Shown: positions 1 through 8,174, numbered from the stretch's first letter. The stretch: DNA of 17,411 nt from CAYLRF01 sp964385995 (GCA_964385995.1 CAYLRF010000035.1:1-17411), one strand, 5' to 3'. The notes: generated by a model not told the origin, from the letters alone. Made by a program: numbers and translations.

Positions 1-141
1 CCCGGCCCGCTTAAACGCGTCATCAGGGCGGCCTTTATATGCCGGCTTCCGGGCTTTACTCTTTCTGACCCGCTTTAGCTCCTCATCAGCGTGTCTTACG
101 CCGCCTGTCTGCCTCCGTCTTAAAAATCCGCGGCGGAGACG

Positions 142-171
142 ATTCTAACATAAACATTACTTCTTCTTCAA
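142..171 (-). promoter_or_regulatory. Predicted sigma-A promoter reading off the left edge
   Basis: On the minus strand TTGAAG (166-171) and TAGAAT (142-147) are separated by 18 bases, and TG stands one base before the -10 box (extended -10). Transcription would start near 135 and run leftward out of the window. No gene it would serve is visible, so this rests on motif match alone. Confidence 0.4.
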
Positions 172-269
172 CCCGGCAAAACCTCCCGTTTAGGCGCTAT
201 GGCCGTAAGTTCCTCGCTTTTCCCTTTGCTCAACTCACGAAGAGCGGCAAGCGACCCGCAATTTACCCG

Positions 270-298
270 TTGAATTTCCCACGGGCAAAACTTATAAT
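270..298 (+). promoter_or_regulatory. Predicted sigma-A promoter upstream of the DUF5688 gene
   Basis: TTGAAT (270-275) and TATAAT (293-298) are separated by exactly 17 bases. The predicted start is near 305, about 290 bases before the DUF5688 start codon. The transcript would therefore have a long leader, or be a separate small RNA. The motif match is good; no other support. Confidence 0.45.
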
Positions 299-329
299 AA
301 TCCCTGCCATAATTCTTCAAATCATTTCA

Positions 330-347
330 GGCGGTTCCCGCCGATTT
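330..347 (+). terminator. Short GC hairpin followed by ATTTT, possible attenuator
   Basis: GGCGG (330-334) and CCGCC (338-342) pair around a three-base loop, followed by GATTTT. It lies about 25 bases downstream of the predicted start of the 270-298 promoter. The stem is short for a full terminator, so it is at best a weak attenuator. Confidence 0.2.
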
Positions 348-398
348 TATCTCACTGTTTTATCAAATGTTGTCGGGGAAGATAGTGATGTTACGCTT

Positions 399-487
399 GT
401 TTGCCGCCACGCGTCCATCGGATCCCGCCACGATATTCGGATTTTGCAGCCTCTTACCCACTTCATCCTCATGTCGCGGCGGCAAAC
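399..487. repeat. Perfect 10-base inverted repeat enclosing 69 bases
   Basis: GTTTGCCGCC at 399-408 is the exact reverse complement of GGCGGCAAAC at 478-487. The enclosed 69 bases contain no recognised motif. The repeat lies in the putative leader of the DUF5688 gene and could close a structured RNA domain on either strand, or be a paired protein-binding site. Confidence 0.5.
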
Positions 488-535
488 GAACTCATATTAA
501 CCGTATCTTTTGGAGAAGTCTTACGGCGCGCCTTT

Positions 536-573
536 TTGACCGCGCTTTTTGACTTACTTACTTGACGTATAAT
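536..573 (+). promoter_or_regulatory. TTGAC triplet and TATAAT box before the DUF5688 gene
   Basis: TATAAT at 568-573 is a consensus -10 box 22 bases before the ATG. TTGAC occurs at 536, 549 and 562, exactly 13 bases apart. None of the three gives the normal 16-18 base spacer to the TATAAT: the 549 copy leaves 13 bases between hexamers, and the 536 copy leaves 26. The promoter is therefore plausible but non-canonical, and the periodic TTGAC copies could be a regulator site. Confidence 0.4.
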
Positions 574-595
574 ACGCGTCGGAAATGAGGAAATT

Positions 596-1618
596 ATGTG
601 TTTTAACGATTTTGTAACCCTGCTTAACGAAAGGGTGAACGAACTTTTGGATGAGGATACATCCTCGCGCATAGAAACAGTCACCAAAAATAACGGCGGA
701 AAAAGAACCGGCCTTCTTATCACCCGAAAAAACAGCAACTTCTTCTCCGCCATCTATCTGGAGGAATACTATGAATATGAGCTTTGCGAAATCGGCCTGA
801 CGATAGATGAGATCGCCCGTGACCTCATAGTGCTTTACAAACAGATGACGCACTCGGGACTTCCCGACGCGGTGGATCTCAGGGATTTTAACAAAGTCAA
901 AGCGCATCTCGCGATAAAACTCATAAACCGCGAAAAAAACGAACCCGCTCTGGATAAGGTACCCTATATCCCATATCTGGATCTGGCCGTCGTGTTTTAT
1001 CTTCTCATCCGCTCCCGAAACGTCGGCGCGGCCACGGTCAACGTGACGCATCAGCTGGCTTCCTTATGGCAGACGGACGCGGCTACCCTTTATCGCCTGG
1101 CCCTCGCCAACGCGCCCCGTATTTTAAAAGCCGAGTTCCTCCCCATAAGGGAAGTGATAGGGGAGCTTTCGGGAGGTTTAAATCCCGAAGGGGACGAAGA
1201 CATTTTGCGTGACGGCAAAATTCACGGTCAAAGTCACGCGCCCGGCCTTACGCGTAAAGACAGGGACTTCTTCGGCCCTGAAACGGCATATAAAAATCCG
1301 CGGAATCTCTGCCGTGAGAACCCCGCGGATACACCGTCCATGTATATACTTTCAAATAACAGGAGACAGTTCGGCGCCTCCTGCATCCTTTACGGGAATA
1401 TGCTCGCGAATATATCAAAGCGCCTCGGCGGGAATTATTACATACTGCCGAGCAGCATACACGAAGTCATCATACTTCCCGCCTCGGGCGGCATAAAAAG
1501 CGAAGAACTTGATAAAATGATAAGCGAGATCAACCGCGCGGCGGTATCTGAGCAGGACGTACTCTCCGATCACGCTTATTATTACAATCGCTTCACTGAT
1601 AAGGTGACGGAGCGTTAA
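596..1618 (+). CDS. DUF5688 family protein (function unknown)
   Basis: A 340-residue protein that I assign to the DUF5688 family, seen mostly in Lachnospiraceae and often in several copies per genome. I know of no established function. Supporting segments are a central YIPYLDLAVVFYLL stretch (about residues 128-141), where family members share a hydrophobic core, and a C-terminal region with MYILSNNRRQFGASCILY followed by YYILPSSIHEVIILP, which is characteristic of the family. There is no signal peptide or obvious membrane anchor, so it is probably cytosolic. The ATG at 596 follows TGAGGA with a four-base gap. The gene stands alone and converges on the parvulin-like lipoprotein gene, with a GC hairpin between them. 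Possible promoters are described upstream. The family assignment is from memory of its sequence pattern; no mechanism can be inferred from context. Confidence 0.75.
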   Translation: MCFNDFVTLLNERVNELLDEDTSSRIETVTKNNGGKRTGLLITRKNSNFFSAIYLEEYYEYELCEIGLTIDEIARDLIVLYKQMTHSGLPDAVDLRDFNKVKAHLAIKLINREKNEPALDKVPYIPYLDLAVVFYLLIRSRNVGAATVNVTHQLASLWQTDAATLYRLALANAPRILKAEFLPIREVIGELSGGLNPEGDEDILRDGKIHGQSHAPGLTRKDRDFFGPETAYKNPRNLCRENPADTPSMYILSNNRRQFGASCILYGNMLANISKRLGGNYYILPSSIHEVIILPASGGIKSEELDKMISEINRAAVSEQDVLSDHAYYYNRFTDKVTER

Positions 1619-1632
1619 CCCGATGAACCCCC

Positions 1633-1657
1633 GGGCGGCTTTGTTTTAAGGCCGCCC
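1633..1657. terminator. GC hairpin between convergent genes, possible bidirectional terminator
   Basis: GGGCGGC (1633-1639) and GCCGCCC (1651-1657) form a perfect 7-bp stem around an 11-base T-rich loop. The hairpin lies between the stops of the DUF5688 gene and the convergent lipoprotein gene and touches the latter's stop codon. Neither side has a strong T run after the stem, so rho-independent termination is probable from position rather than proven by sequence. Confidence 0.5.
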
Positions 1658-2772
1658 TATTCGCCGGCGCCGTCGCTTTCGGCGGAAGAGTCGTCTTCGG
1701 TCTCATCCTGCTTGACCGTGATCTTGATGTCGTGCATTTTTATCTTCGCAAGAACCTTTTTATCTACCTTTATCTTTGTGTCATCACGCCATTTATCCAG
1801 CGTGTCATTTAGCTTTTCGTTTTCGCGTTCGGTAATGACACTCTCTAATTCTGTTTTAGTCGCCTCTTCGTCGCGCTTTGCCTCCATCTGTATCACGTAA
1901 TAGGCGGAATCCGTCTTGATTATATCCGCGAACTCGTTATCCTGCAGTTTTTCGGCGGCGTCAAGCACCTCCTCCGGAATCGAAAGCGTCGAGTCGTCCT
2001 TATAATCTTTGCCGTAATTAAGCGTGCTTGAAGTCTTGCCCGACTCGGTCGAATACGCCTCCATGCTGCCGTTTGTCCGGGCTCCGTCCAGAAATTCCTG
2101 GGCCTCTTTTTTCACGGCGGCGATTTCCTTTTTCGACATGTCTTTCGTATTGCCGTCATCGTCGACCGTCGTAGTGTCAAAGCTAAGGTACCTGATCCGC
2201 CTTTGCGCGACGTCCTCGTCCGGCACATTCTTATCGGCGGTGTCCTTCACGGCTTTCTCGACCTTACCCGAAATCGTCTGAAGCGTCAGAAACTCGGTCA
2301 CCGTATCCTCATCGGCGGATATTTTTTCCTTTACCTCTTTGGAATTTGCCTTCAGGAAGCCTGAGGCCGCTTTCGAAATAGCTTTCTTTTCCTCATCGCT
2401 AATCTCTATGCCGTAATCCTTCATGTGATCCTGCTTGATATAGAAATTCTCCAGAGAAGTCATGATATCGTCCAGGTAAGTATCCTGTACGGTCTTGTTA
2501 TCTTCCGTCTCGGCGCTCCAGTCTATGTCGCCCGTGTAAACCACGGAGCCGTAAACCTGAGTCTGCTGATAGTTCTGAAACGAATTGTAAGACTCCTCAT
2601 AGGGATTTTGCTGATATCTGGCGAAAAAATTCACGAGCCCCAGCGTAATCTTATGATCCCCGACCGTACCCGCTATCGCGCTTCCATCGATCTTGCCGCA
2701 GCCCGTAAAAAGAGCCGCCGTCATCAAAAACGCCGTCACCGCGGCTGTCATCCTTATCTTAAAAGATCTCAT
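1657..2772 (-). CDS. Parvulin-like (PrsA/SurA type) foldase lipoprotein
   Basis: A 371-residue lipoprotein. Residues 1-25 are a basic start, a hydrophobic core and a lipobox-like LFTGC with the lipidated cysteine at about 25; F at -3 is slightly unusual. A helical region rich in Lys and Glu follows, then a parvulin (PpiC) type domain at about 190-305, and a charged C-terminal tail. PrsA-type proteins sit outside the membrane and help secreted proteins fold. Here both parvulin histidine positions appear as tyrosine (RRIRYLSF and SAYYVIQM) and no GGDLG motif is seen, so isomerase activity is doubtful and a chaperone role is more likely. I chose the ATG at 2772 because GGGAGG lies five bases before it; the longer frame from 2793 has no such site. 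It follows mfd and has its own predicted promoter. Confidence 0.75.
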   Translation of the reverse strand: MRSFKIRMTAAVTAFLMTAALFTGCGKIDGSAIAGTVGDHKITLGLVNFFARYQQNPYEESYNSFQNYQQTQVYGSVVYTGDIDWSAETEDNKTVQDTYLDDIMTSLENFYIKQDHMKDYGIEISDEEKKAISKAASGFLKANSKEVKEKISADEDTVTEFLTLQTISGKVEKAVKDTADKNVPDEDVAQRRIRYLSFDTTTVDDDGNTKDMSKKEIAAVKKEAQEFLDGARTNGSMEAYSTESGKTSSTLNYGKDYKDDSTLSIPEEVLDAAEKLQDNEFADIIKTDSAYYVIQMEAKRDEEATKTELESVITERENEKLNDTLDKWRDDTKIKVDKKVLAKIKMHDIKITVKQDETEDDSSAESDGAGE

Positions 2773-2908
2773 CACTGCCTCCCTGTGCTTCATATATCCG
2801 GATACCGCTTCATACGCGAAACCGGATTAAAACCACTGTTAAGTGCGATCGCCGACGTCATCCCGCGCGCATTCGTCCCGCCTCCGCGTATGGCGATTCG
2901 CGAAGTGA

Positions 2909-2937
2909 ATTATACCTTTTTTCTCTTACTCAATCAA
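2909..2937 (-). promoter_or_regulatory. Predicted promoter for the lipoprotein gene, inside the end of mfd
   Basis: On the minus strand TTGATT (2932-2937) and TATAAT (2909-2914) are separated by exactly 17 bases. The -35 box overlaps the last codons of mfd. The predicted start near 2902 gives a leader of about 130 bases before the lipoprotein ATG. This lets the foldase gene be expressed independently of pth-mfd. Confidence 0.6.
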
Positions 2938-5900
2938 CTGTTTAATGTCATCCAGCACCTCGCCTACGACCGTAAGTACCTCGCCGTCATCGTGGCGCCC
3001 CTGATAATCGCATATAAAAACCGGATTCGGAACGTTTTTAAATGACAGCGATCCGCCGTATTTTTCTATGAGATCCGGTATCATCTCGGCCTTCACATTC
3101 GCCTTATCGTACATGGCAAAACGTATGGCGCCCGCCTTTTGCTCTACGCTCACCACGTAAGCGCCGTGAGCCTTCGCCTTAAGGAGCGCCACCGAGAGAA
3201 GTGTCTTAACCGGCTCCGGGATCGTCCCGAAACGGTCAAGAAGTTCCGTCCTCATATCCTCATACCCGTCGATATCCGATATCGCGGCGATTCGCTTGTA
3301 GATGTCCAGCTTTTGGTATTCGTTTGTTATGTACTTTGCGGGTATGAAGGCGTTCACGTTCAGATCGATCGAAGTCTGATAATCCTTTTCGATCTCTTTT
3401 CCCCGTAGACGTCTCACCGCCTCGTTTAACATGGAGCAGTAAAGATCGTATCCGACCGCTTCCATGTGCCCGTGCTGTTCGGAGCCAAGAAGATTTCCCG
3501 CGCCTCTGATCTCAAGGTCGCGCATGGCGATCTTTATCCCCGAGCCTAACTGTGAGAACTCTTTTATGGCTGTCAGACGCATTTCGGCCGTCTCCCGCAA
3601 TACCTTGTCACGCCTGTAGAGCAAAAAAGCGTAAGCCGCGCGGTTTGACCTTCCGACGCGCCCGCGAAGCTGGTACATCTGGGCAAGTCCGAACTTATCC
3701 GCGTCATGAACGATTATGGTATTCACATTCGGGATGTCAAGTCCCGTCTCTATTATGGTGGTGCAGACGAGGACGTCTATCTGCCCGTTAATAAAATCAA
3801 GCATGATATTTTCAAGACTGCCCTCCGGCATTTTCCCGTGAGCGTAGGCCACCTGGGCGTCCGGCACGAGTTCCTTTATCTTCGCGGCCATACCTGCGAT
3901 ACTTTCCACTCTGTTGTAGACATAATAAACCTGCCCGCCCCGCGCGAGTTCTCTCGTTATGGCTTCCCTTACCGTCTCCCCGTCGTATTCCATCACATAG
4001 GTCTGTATGGGCATCCTGTCAACGGGCGGCTCCTCTATGACACTCATGTCGCGGATCCCGGACAGGCTCATGTGCAGCGTCCTGGGTATGGGGGTCGCGG
4101 TAAGTGTCAGCACGTCCACGTTTTCCTTAAGCTTTTTTATTTTTTCCTTGTGACGAACGCCGAAACGCTGCTCCTCATCTATGATAAGAAGGCCCAGATC
4201 TTTGAAGCCGACGTCGGAACTTAAGATCCTGTGCGTGCCGATCACGATATCGACGAGGCCCCTTTTCGCCTCCGAGATCACCTCTTTTTGCTCTTTCTCC
4301 GTCTTAAAGCGGCAAAGCAGTTCTATGCGCACGGGAAAATCTTTCATCCGCTGAGTAAACGTATTGTAATGCTGCTGCGCGAGTATGGTCGTGGGGCACA
4401 GATACGCCACCTGCTTGCCGTCCTGCACGGCCTTAAACGCCGCTCTTATAGCTATCTCTGTCTTTCCGTAACCCACGTCGCCGCATATGAGCCGATCCAT
4501 GATCGCGGGGCTTTCCATGTCCCGCTTCACGTCTTCGATGGCAGATAACTGATCGGGTGTCTCCTCAAACGGGAATGTTTCCTCAAACTCAGTCTGCCAC
4601 ACCGTGTCTTTCGAGAAGGCGAATCCCTTTTTCTCCTGTCTCGCGGCGTACAGATCCACGAGGTCCTTCGCTATCTCATCGACAGCGCGGCGCACCCTCG
4701 CCTTGGTCTTTTTCCACTCCGTGCCCCCGAGTCGCGCGAGAGCGGGTTTCGCCGTGTCCGATCCCGAGTACTTTTGTATCATGTCAAGCTGCGTGGCGGG
4801 GATATAAAGATAACCGCCGCCCGCGTACTCTATCTTCATGTAATCTTTTTCGACGCCGTCCGGGCTCATCTTTACTATCCCCCGATAGACGCCGAGTCCG
4901 TGATTTACGTGTATTACGTAATCTCCCACCCTTAAAGTCTCAAAATCAAGAAGTTTCCTGCCGTCATTCGTCTTTCTTTCGGTTTTTTTCTTAACTCTCC
5001 CGAAAATATCCGTTTCCGAAATGACGGCGTATTTTATAAGCGGATACTCGTATCCCCCGAAGGCGTGTCCGTATGTCACCATCACCTCGCCCTCGGCCGG
5101 AAAGCGCGTCTCATCCTCGCTGTAAAAGCTGTTTAATCCGTAATCCGGTAAATCAGCCGCGAGCCTTTCCCCCCTGCTTTTTGAGCCGGAGAGGAAAATA
5201 ACCCGGTATCCGAGCCTTTTTTTCTCTTTTAAGTCCCGCGTCATAAGCTCAAAGCTGTGATTGTAGGGCGTAACGGCCTTCGCGTCGATATGAAAAGTCT
5301 CACGCGGCTTTAGTCTTTGGCATTTCGCGTCAAGCGCGGAAAAACCCGCCGCGAAAAATCCCGCAATTTTCGAGGCGATTTCATCGGGGGAGTATATCTT
5401 AAATGCAGTCTCACTTCGCGCCGGATCCTCGTCCTTTATGCGGCTTTCGCGCGCCTTAAAAGCCGTGTCATATTCCGCGGCGATCTCATCGCCTTTTTCC
5501 ATCAGTCTTACGGGCTCATCGAGAAAGAGGACCGTGTTTTCCCTGTCAAAGTAATCCAGAAAAGAAGCGGCGCCTGCTTCTTCCCGCGCCGCGTCCGGCG
5601 ACCATAAGTCGTCGGCGGGACAGACGGTCAGGGCCCTCATATCCTCGACTGACCTTTGAGTCTCGGGGTCAAATGAGCGGATGGAGTCTATCTCATCTCC
5701 CCAAAAATCCACCCGCGCGGGCATATCCCACGTAAGCGGATATATGTCAAATATCCCTCCGCGAACCGCGAACTGTCCCGCCTCTTCCACCTGTTCCTCT
5801 CTCGTATATCCGATCGAGGCCACCGACTTTACGAGCGTGTCAAGATCGATCGCGTCGCCCGGCTTTAACGTGATCTCGCTTTCTTTAAACGTTTTCGCGG

Positions 5901-6288
5901 ACATCACGGCGTCCATCAGGCCGTCAAAGGTCATGACTACGGCAGACGCCCTTCCCGAAAGGATCGCCTGAGAAATCGCCATCCTCCGGCGCATTATATA
6001 ATTTCCCCTGATATCCGCGCTGTAAAAAAGAAGATCCTTGGCGGGATAAAGATAAACGTCCCGATCAAGGAATCTGTACTCGTCAAAAATTTTCTGCGCC
6101 CTCTCCTCATCCGCGCAAATGATGACCTTCTGTTTAAAGCCGCCGCCTAAAGCGTACATGAGATGTGTCTTCTGAGAGGAGACGCAGCCTGTGATCTGTA
6201 TGATTCCCTTTTTGCTCTTAACGGCCCTCTTTGCGCGCTCGAACTCGGAAAGCTCAGAAAGAGGCTGCAGTATGTAAGCTTGCTTCAT
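2926..6288 (-). CDS. mfd: Transcription-repair coupling factor Mfd
   Basis: Mfd displaces RNA polymerase stalled at DNA damage and recruits UvrA for nucleotide excision repair. The 1120-residue protein is near the usual length of about 1150. An N-terminal UvrB-like part (about 1-340) is followed by the RNA polymerase interaction (CarD-like) domain, where GDYVIHVNHGLGVY lies at about 453-466. Next is the RecG-like translocase, with Walker A GDVGYGKTE at about 604 and the DEEQRFGV box at about 704. The motif GRVGRSNRAAYAFLLY and a C-terminal TRCF domain complete it. All expected motifs look intact. The start overlaps the pth stop as ATGA, so translation is probably coupled to pth. This pth-mfd pairing is common in Firmicutes. 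Confidence 0.97.
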   Translation of the reverse strand: MKQAYILQPLSELSEFERAKRAVKSKKGIIQITGCVSSQKTHLMYALGGGFKQKVIICADEERAQKIFDEYRFLDRDVYLYPAKDLLFYSADIRGNYIMRRRMAISQAILSGRASAVVMTFDGLMDAVMSAKTFKESEITLKPGDAIDLDTLVKSVASIGYTREEQVEEAGQFAVRGGIFDIYPLTWDMPARVDFWGDEIDSIRSFDPETQRSVEDMRALTVCPADDLWSPDAAREEAGAASFLDYFDRENTVLFLDEPVRLMEKGDEIAAEYDTAFKARESRIKDEDPARSETAFKIYSPDEIASKIAGFFAAGFSALDAKCQRLKPRETFHIDAKAVTPYNHSFELMTRDLKEKKRLGYRVIFLSGSKSRGERLAADLPDYGLNSFYSEDETRFPAEGEVMVTYGHAFGGYEYPLIKYAVISETDIFGRVKKKTERKTNDGRKLLDFETLRVGDYVIHVNHGLGVYRGIVKMSPDGVEKDYMKIEYAGGGYLYIPATQLDMIQKYSGSDTAKPALARLGGTEWKKTKARVRRAVDEIAKDLVDLYAARQEKKGFAFSKDTVWQTEFEETFPFEETPDQLSAIEDVKRDMESPAIMDRLICGDVGYGKTEIAIRAAFKAVQDGKQVAYLCPTTILAQQHYNTFTQRMKDFPVRIELLCRFKTEKEQKEVISEAKRGLVDIVIGTHRILSSDVGFKDLGLLIIDEEQRFGVRHKEKIKKLKENVDVLTLTATPIPRTLHMSLSGIRDMSVIEEPPVDRMPIQTYVMEYDGETVREAITRELARGGQVYYVYNRVESIAGMAAKIKELVPDAQVAYAHGKMPEGSLENIMLDFINGQIDVLVCTTIIETGLDIPNVNTIIVHDADKFGLAQMYQLRGRVGRSNRAAYAFLLYRRDKVLRETAEMRLTAIKEFSQLGSGIKIAMRDLEIRGAGNLLGSEQHGHMEAVGYDLYCSMLNEAVRRLRGKEIEKDYQTSIDLNVNAFIPAKYITNEYQKLDIYKRIAAISDIDGYEDMRTELLDRFGTIPEPVKTLLSVALLKAKAHGAYVVSVEQKAGAIRFAMYDKANVKAEMIPDLIEKYGGSLSFKNVPNPVFICDYQGRHDDGEVLTVVGEVLDDIKQLIE

Positions 6289-6854
6289 TTCTTCCTGTTG
6301 TATTTATTCATGGCCTCGTCTATACGGCCCTTTAATATCAAAACCGCCGCGTCCGCCGCCGCCTTATACGCCTCGCTCATGACAGCTCGCTCTTCCTCGC
6401 GAAAATGTCCGAGCACGTGTCCCGTGAGGTCCTGACCCTCTTTTTTGTCTCCGATTCCGATTCTGACTCTGGAAAATACCGAGGTGTCGAGGCAGGATAT
6501 GATATTTTTGATACCGTTATGACCGCCGGCGCTCCCTTTTTTTCTCACTCTTATCTGACCGGGATTTAGAGATATGTCATCGTAAATTACCGTCATCTCC
6601 CTCTCGGGATCTATCTTATAATAATCGACGATCTCCCTCACGGCCTCTCCGCTTAAGTTCATGAAAGTCTGCGGCTTCGCGATAATGACGGAAAGGCTCT
6701 CGATAAAGCCCCTCGCGCAAAGCGCCCCGTGCTTCCCGGACGAACCGGTAATCCCGTACCTTGCCGCCAGCTCATCTGCCGCCGAAAAACCGGCGTTATG
6801 GCGCGTCCCTTCGTACTTATCCCCCGGATTTCCGAGTCCTACGATGAGATACAT
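6285..6854 (-). CDS. pth: Peptidyl-tRNA hydrolase
   Basis: Pth cleaves peptidyl-tRNA released from stalled ribosomes and recycles the tRNA. The 189-residue protein has the usual length. It begins with MYLIVGLGNPG, carrying the conserved Asn9, and TRHNAGF with the catalytic His at residue 19. PQTFMNLSG (about 61-69), YDDISL (91-96) and GSAGGHNG (107-114) are the remaining family motifs; all key residues are present. The ATG at 6854 is preceded by GAGGA about nine bases upstream. The gene starts only about 30 bases after the terminator that follows ftsZ, leaving no room for a promoter between them. Its last codons overlap mfd by four bases. Confidence 0.97.
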   Translation of the reverse strand: MYLIVGLGNPGDKYEGTRHNAGFSAADELAARYGITGSSGKHGALCARGFIESLSVIIAKPQTFMNLSGEAVREIVDYYKIDPEREMTVIYDDISLNPGQIRVRKKGSAGGHNGIKNIISCLDTSVFSRVRIGIGDKKEGQDLTGHVLGHFREEERAVMSEAYKAAADAAVLILKGRIDEAMNKYNRKK

Positions 6855-6883
6855 GTTCTGTTTTCCTCTTTCCCGTAAACACC

Positions 6884-6916
6884 AAAAAGACTGCCTGCCG
6901 CGACGGACAGACAGTC
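6884..6916 (-). terminator. Rho-independent terminator after ftsZ
   Basis: On the minus strand GACTGTCTGTC (6906-6916) pairs with GGCAGGCAGTC (6889-6899) in an 11-bp stem with two G-T pairs and a six-base loop, followed by TTTTT (6884-6888). It ends the dcw transcript and separates ftsZ from pth. Confidence 0.85.
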
Positions 6917-6959
6917 GAAAATTTTTATCCTGTGCCGAAATACTTCTTAAACCGCTTAA

Positions 6960-8174
6960 CTATTTCTTCAAAAATGAGGGAATCTTAATCGTCTGCTCCT
7001 TCACCTGTCGGGACGGCGTGCGCGTTGTCTGCATGGAAGGAGAGGTGCCCGCTGACTTAGGCTGCGTCCCGGCGTTCTTCGGCTGAGAACCCGCGAGCGG
7101 GATATCAAGATCCTGAACGTTCGGAGCGGATACCACCGGAGACTCATATTTATCAAACTTCGGGACGCCGGCGCTCTTCGTACCCGCCGCCAGTCTTCCC
7201 TGGAACTTGGAAGCGCTTCCTCCGGCGTTATGAAGCCCCGTCGCGATGACGGTAATGGTCGCCTCATCCGCTTTCGTGTCGTCATACATCGCGCCGAAGA
7301 TGATATTCGCGTCCTCGCCCGCGAGCTCCTGAACGTACTCGGCCGCGTCGTTCGCGTCCATAAGGGTGATATCCCCGGAGATATTGATAATCACATGCGA
7401 CGCGCCCGCTATCGTGGTCTCAAGAAGAGGACTTGCGACCGCCTGCTTCACGGCCTCGAGAGCCTTGTCGTCACCCTTGCCGTATCCGATACCGATATGA
7501 GCTATGCCCTTATCCACCATAACGGTCTGAATATCCGCGAAATCGAGGTTGATGAGCGAAGGCACGTTGATAAGATCCGTGATTCCCTGAATGCCCTGCT
7601 GCAGTACAGCGTCGGCTTTCTTTAACGCCTCAGGCATGGTCGTGCGCCTGTCGACGATCTCTAAAAGTTTGTCATTCGGTATCACTATGAGCGTATCCAC
7701 GTTCTCTTTTAATTTCTCGATCCCGGAGAGCGCATTGTTCATGCGGGTCTTTGACTCGAAGCGGAAGGGTTTCGTCACGACTCCGACCGTAAGCGCTCCC
7801 TGCTGTTTGGCGATCTTCGCCACCACGGGTGTGGCTCCTGTACCCGTGCCGCCGCCCATGCCGCAGGTCACGAACACCATGTCCGCGCCCTTAAGAGCCG
7901 CCGCTATCTCTTCCTCGCTCTCCTCGGCCGCTTTCTCTCCGACCTCCGGCTTCGCTCCGGCTCCCAGACCCTTCGTGATCTTCTCGCCGATCTGCATAAC
8001 CGTAGGCGCCTTGGACTGCTGCAGAGCCTGCTTATCGGTGTTGATCGCGAGAAACTCCACACCCGCGATCTGCTCGTCAATCATGCGGTTCACGGCGTTA
8101 TTTCCGCCGCCCCCGATACCTACCACTATAATCCTCGCCGCCGCTTCCGTCTCATTTGTCTTAATCTCTAACAA
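6960..8174 (-). CDS. ftsZ: Cell division protein FtsZ
   Basis: FtsZ is the tubulin-like GTPase that polymerises into the division ring at mid-cell. With the chosen start the protein has 404 residues. The nucleotide-binding GIGGGGNNAVNRM lies at about 19-31, the tubulin signature GGGTGTG at 107-113, and the T7 loop NLDFADI at 209-215. The C-terminal tail IPSFLKK is the conserved peptide that binds membrane tethers such as SepF or FtsA. The linker holds two tandem heptads, SQPKNAG and TQPKSAG (363-376). The start is the TTG at 8174, preceded at eight bases by AAGGAGG, giving MLEIKTNE as in related FtsZ proteins. The longer frame to 8255 adds 27 unconserved residues. No ftsA precedes it. A predicted promoter lies in the ftsQ-ftsZ gap, so ftsZ may be expressed separately from the upstream cluster. 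Confidence 0.97.
   Translation of the reverse strand: MLEIKTNETEAAARIIVVGIGGGGNNAVNRMIDEQIAGVEFLAINTDKQALQQSKAPTVMQIGEKITKGLGAGAKPEVGEKAAEESEEEIAAALKGADMVFVTCGMGGGTGTGATPVVAKIAKQQGALTVGVVTKPFRFESKTRMNNALSGIEKLKENVDTLIVIPNDKLLEIVDRRTTMPEALKKADAVLQQGIQGITDLINVPSLINLDFADIQTVMVDKGIAHIGIGYGKGDDKALEAVKQAVASPLLETTIAGASHVIINISGDITLMDANDAAEYVQELAGEDANIIFGAMYDDTKADEATITVIATGLHNAGGSASKFQGRLAAGTKSAGVPKFDKYESPVVSAPNVQDLDIPLAGSQPKNAGTQPKSAGTSPSMQTTRTPSRQVKEQTIKIPSFLKK

Larger units (their letters stand above)
1..595. other. Intergenic region without a convincing gene
   Basis: No reading frame here has a good start, ribosome binding site and protein-like composition together. What it does hold is listed separately: a predicted leftward promoter (142-171), a predicted rightward promoter (270-298), a short GC hairpin (330-342), a 10-base inverted repeat (399-408 with 478-487), and a TTGAC triplet with a TATAAT box just before the DUF5688 gene. 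The leftward promoter suggests that a gene transcribed off the left edge starts outside the window. I do not recognise a tRNA, rRNA, RNase P RNA, tmRNA or riboswitch class in it. Confidence 0.6.

Noticed and set aside
1..158. A possible broken minus-strand gene: a short frame starting at an ATG near 158, continued in another frame to the left edge.
   Set aside because: The first frame stops after about 23 codons, the second has no start codon, and neither resembles a known protein. Codon choice is unlike the neighbouring genes.
244..258. GCGGCAAGCGACCCG as a third copy of repeat A.
   Set aside because: The match needs an insertion and a mismatch, and the flanks do not align; chance similarity is likely.
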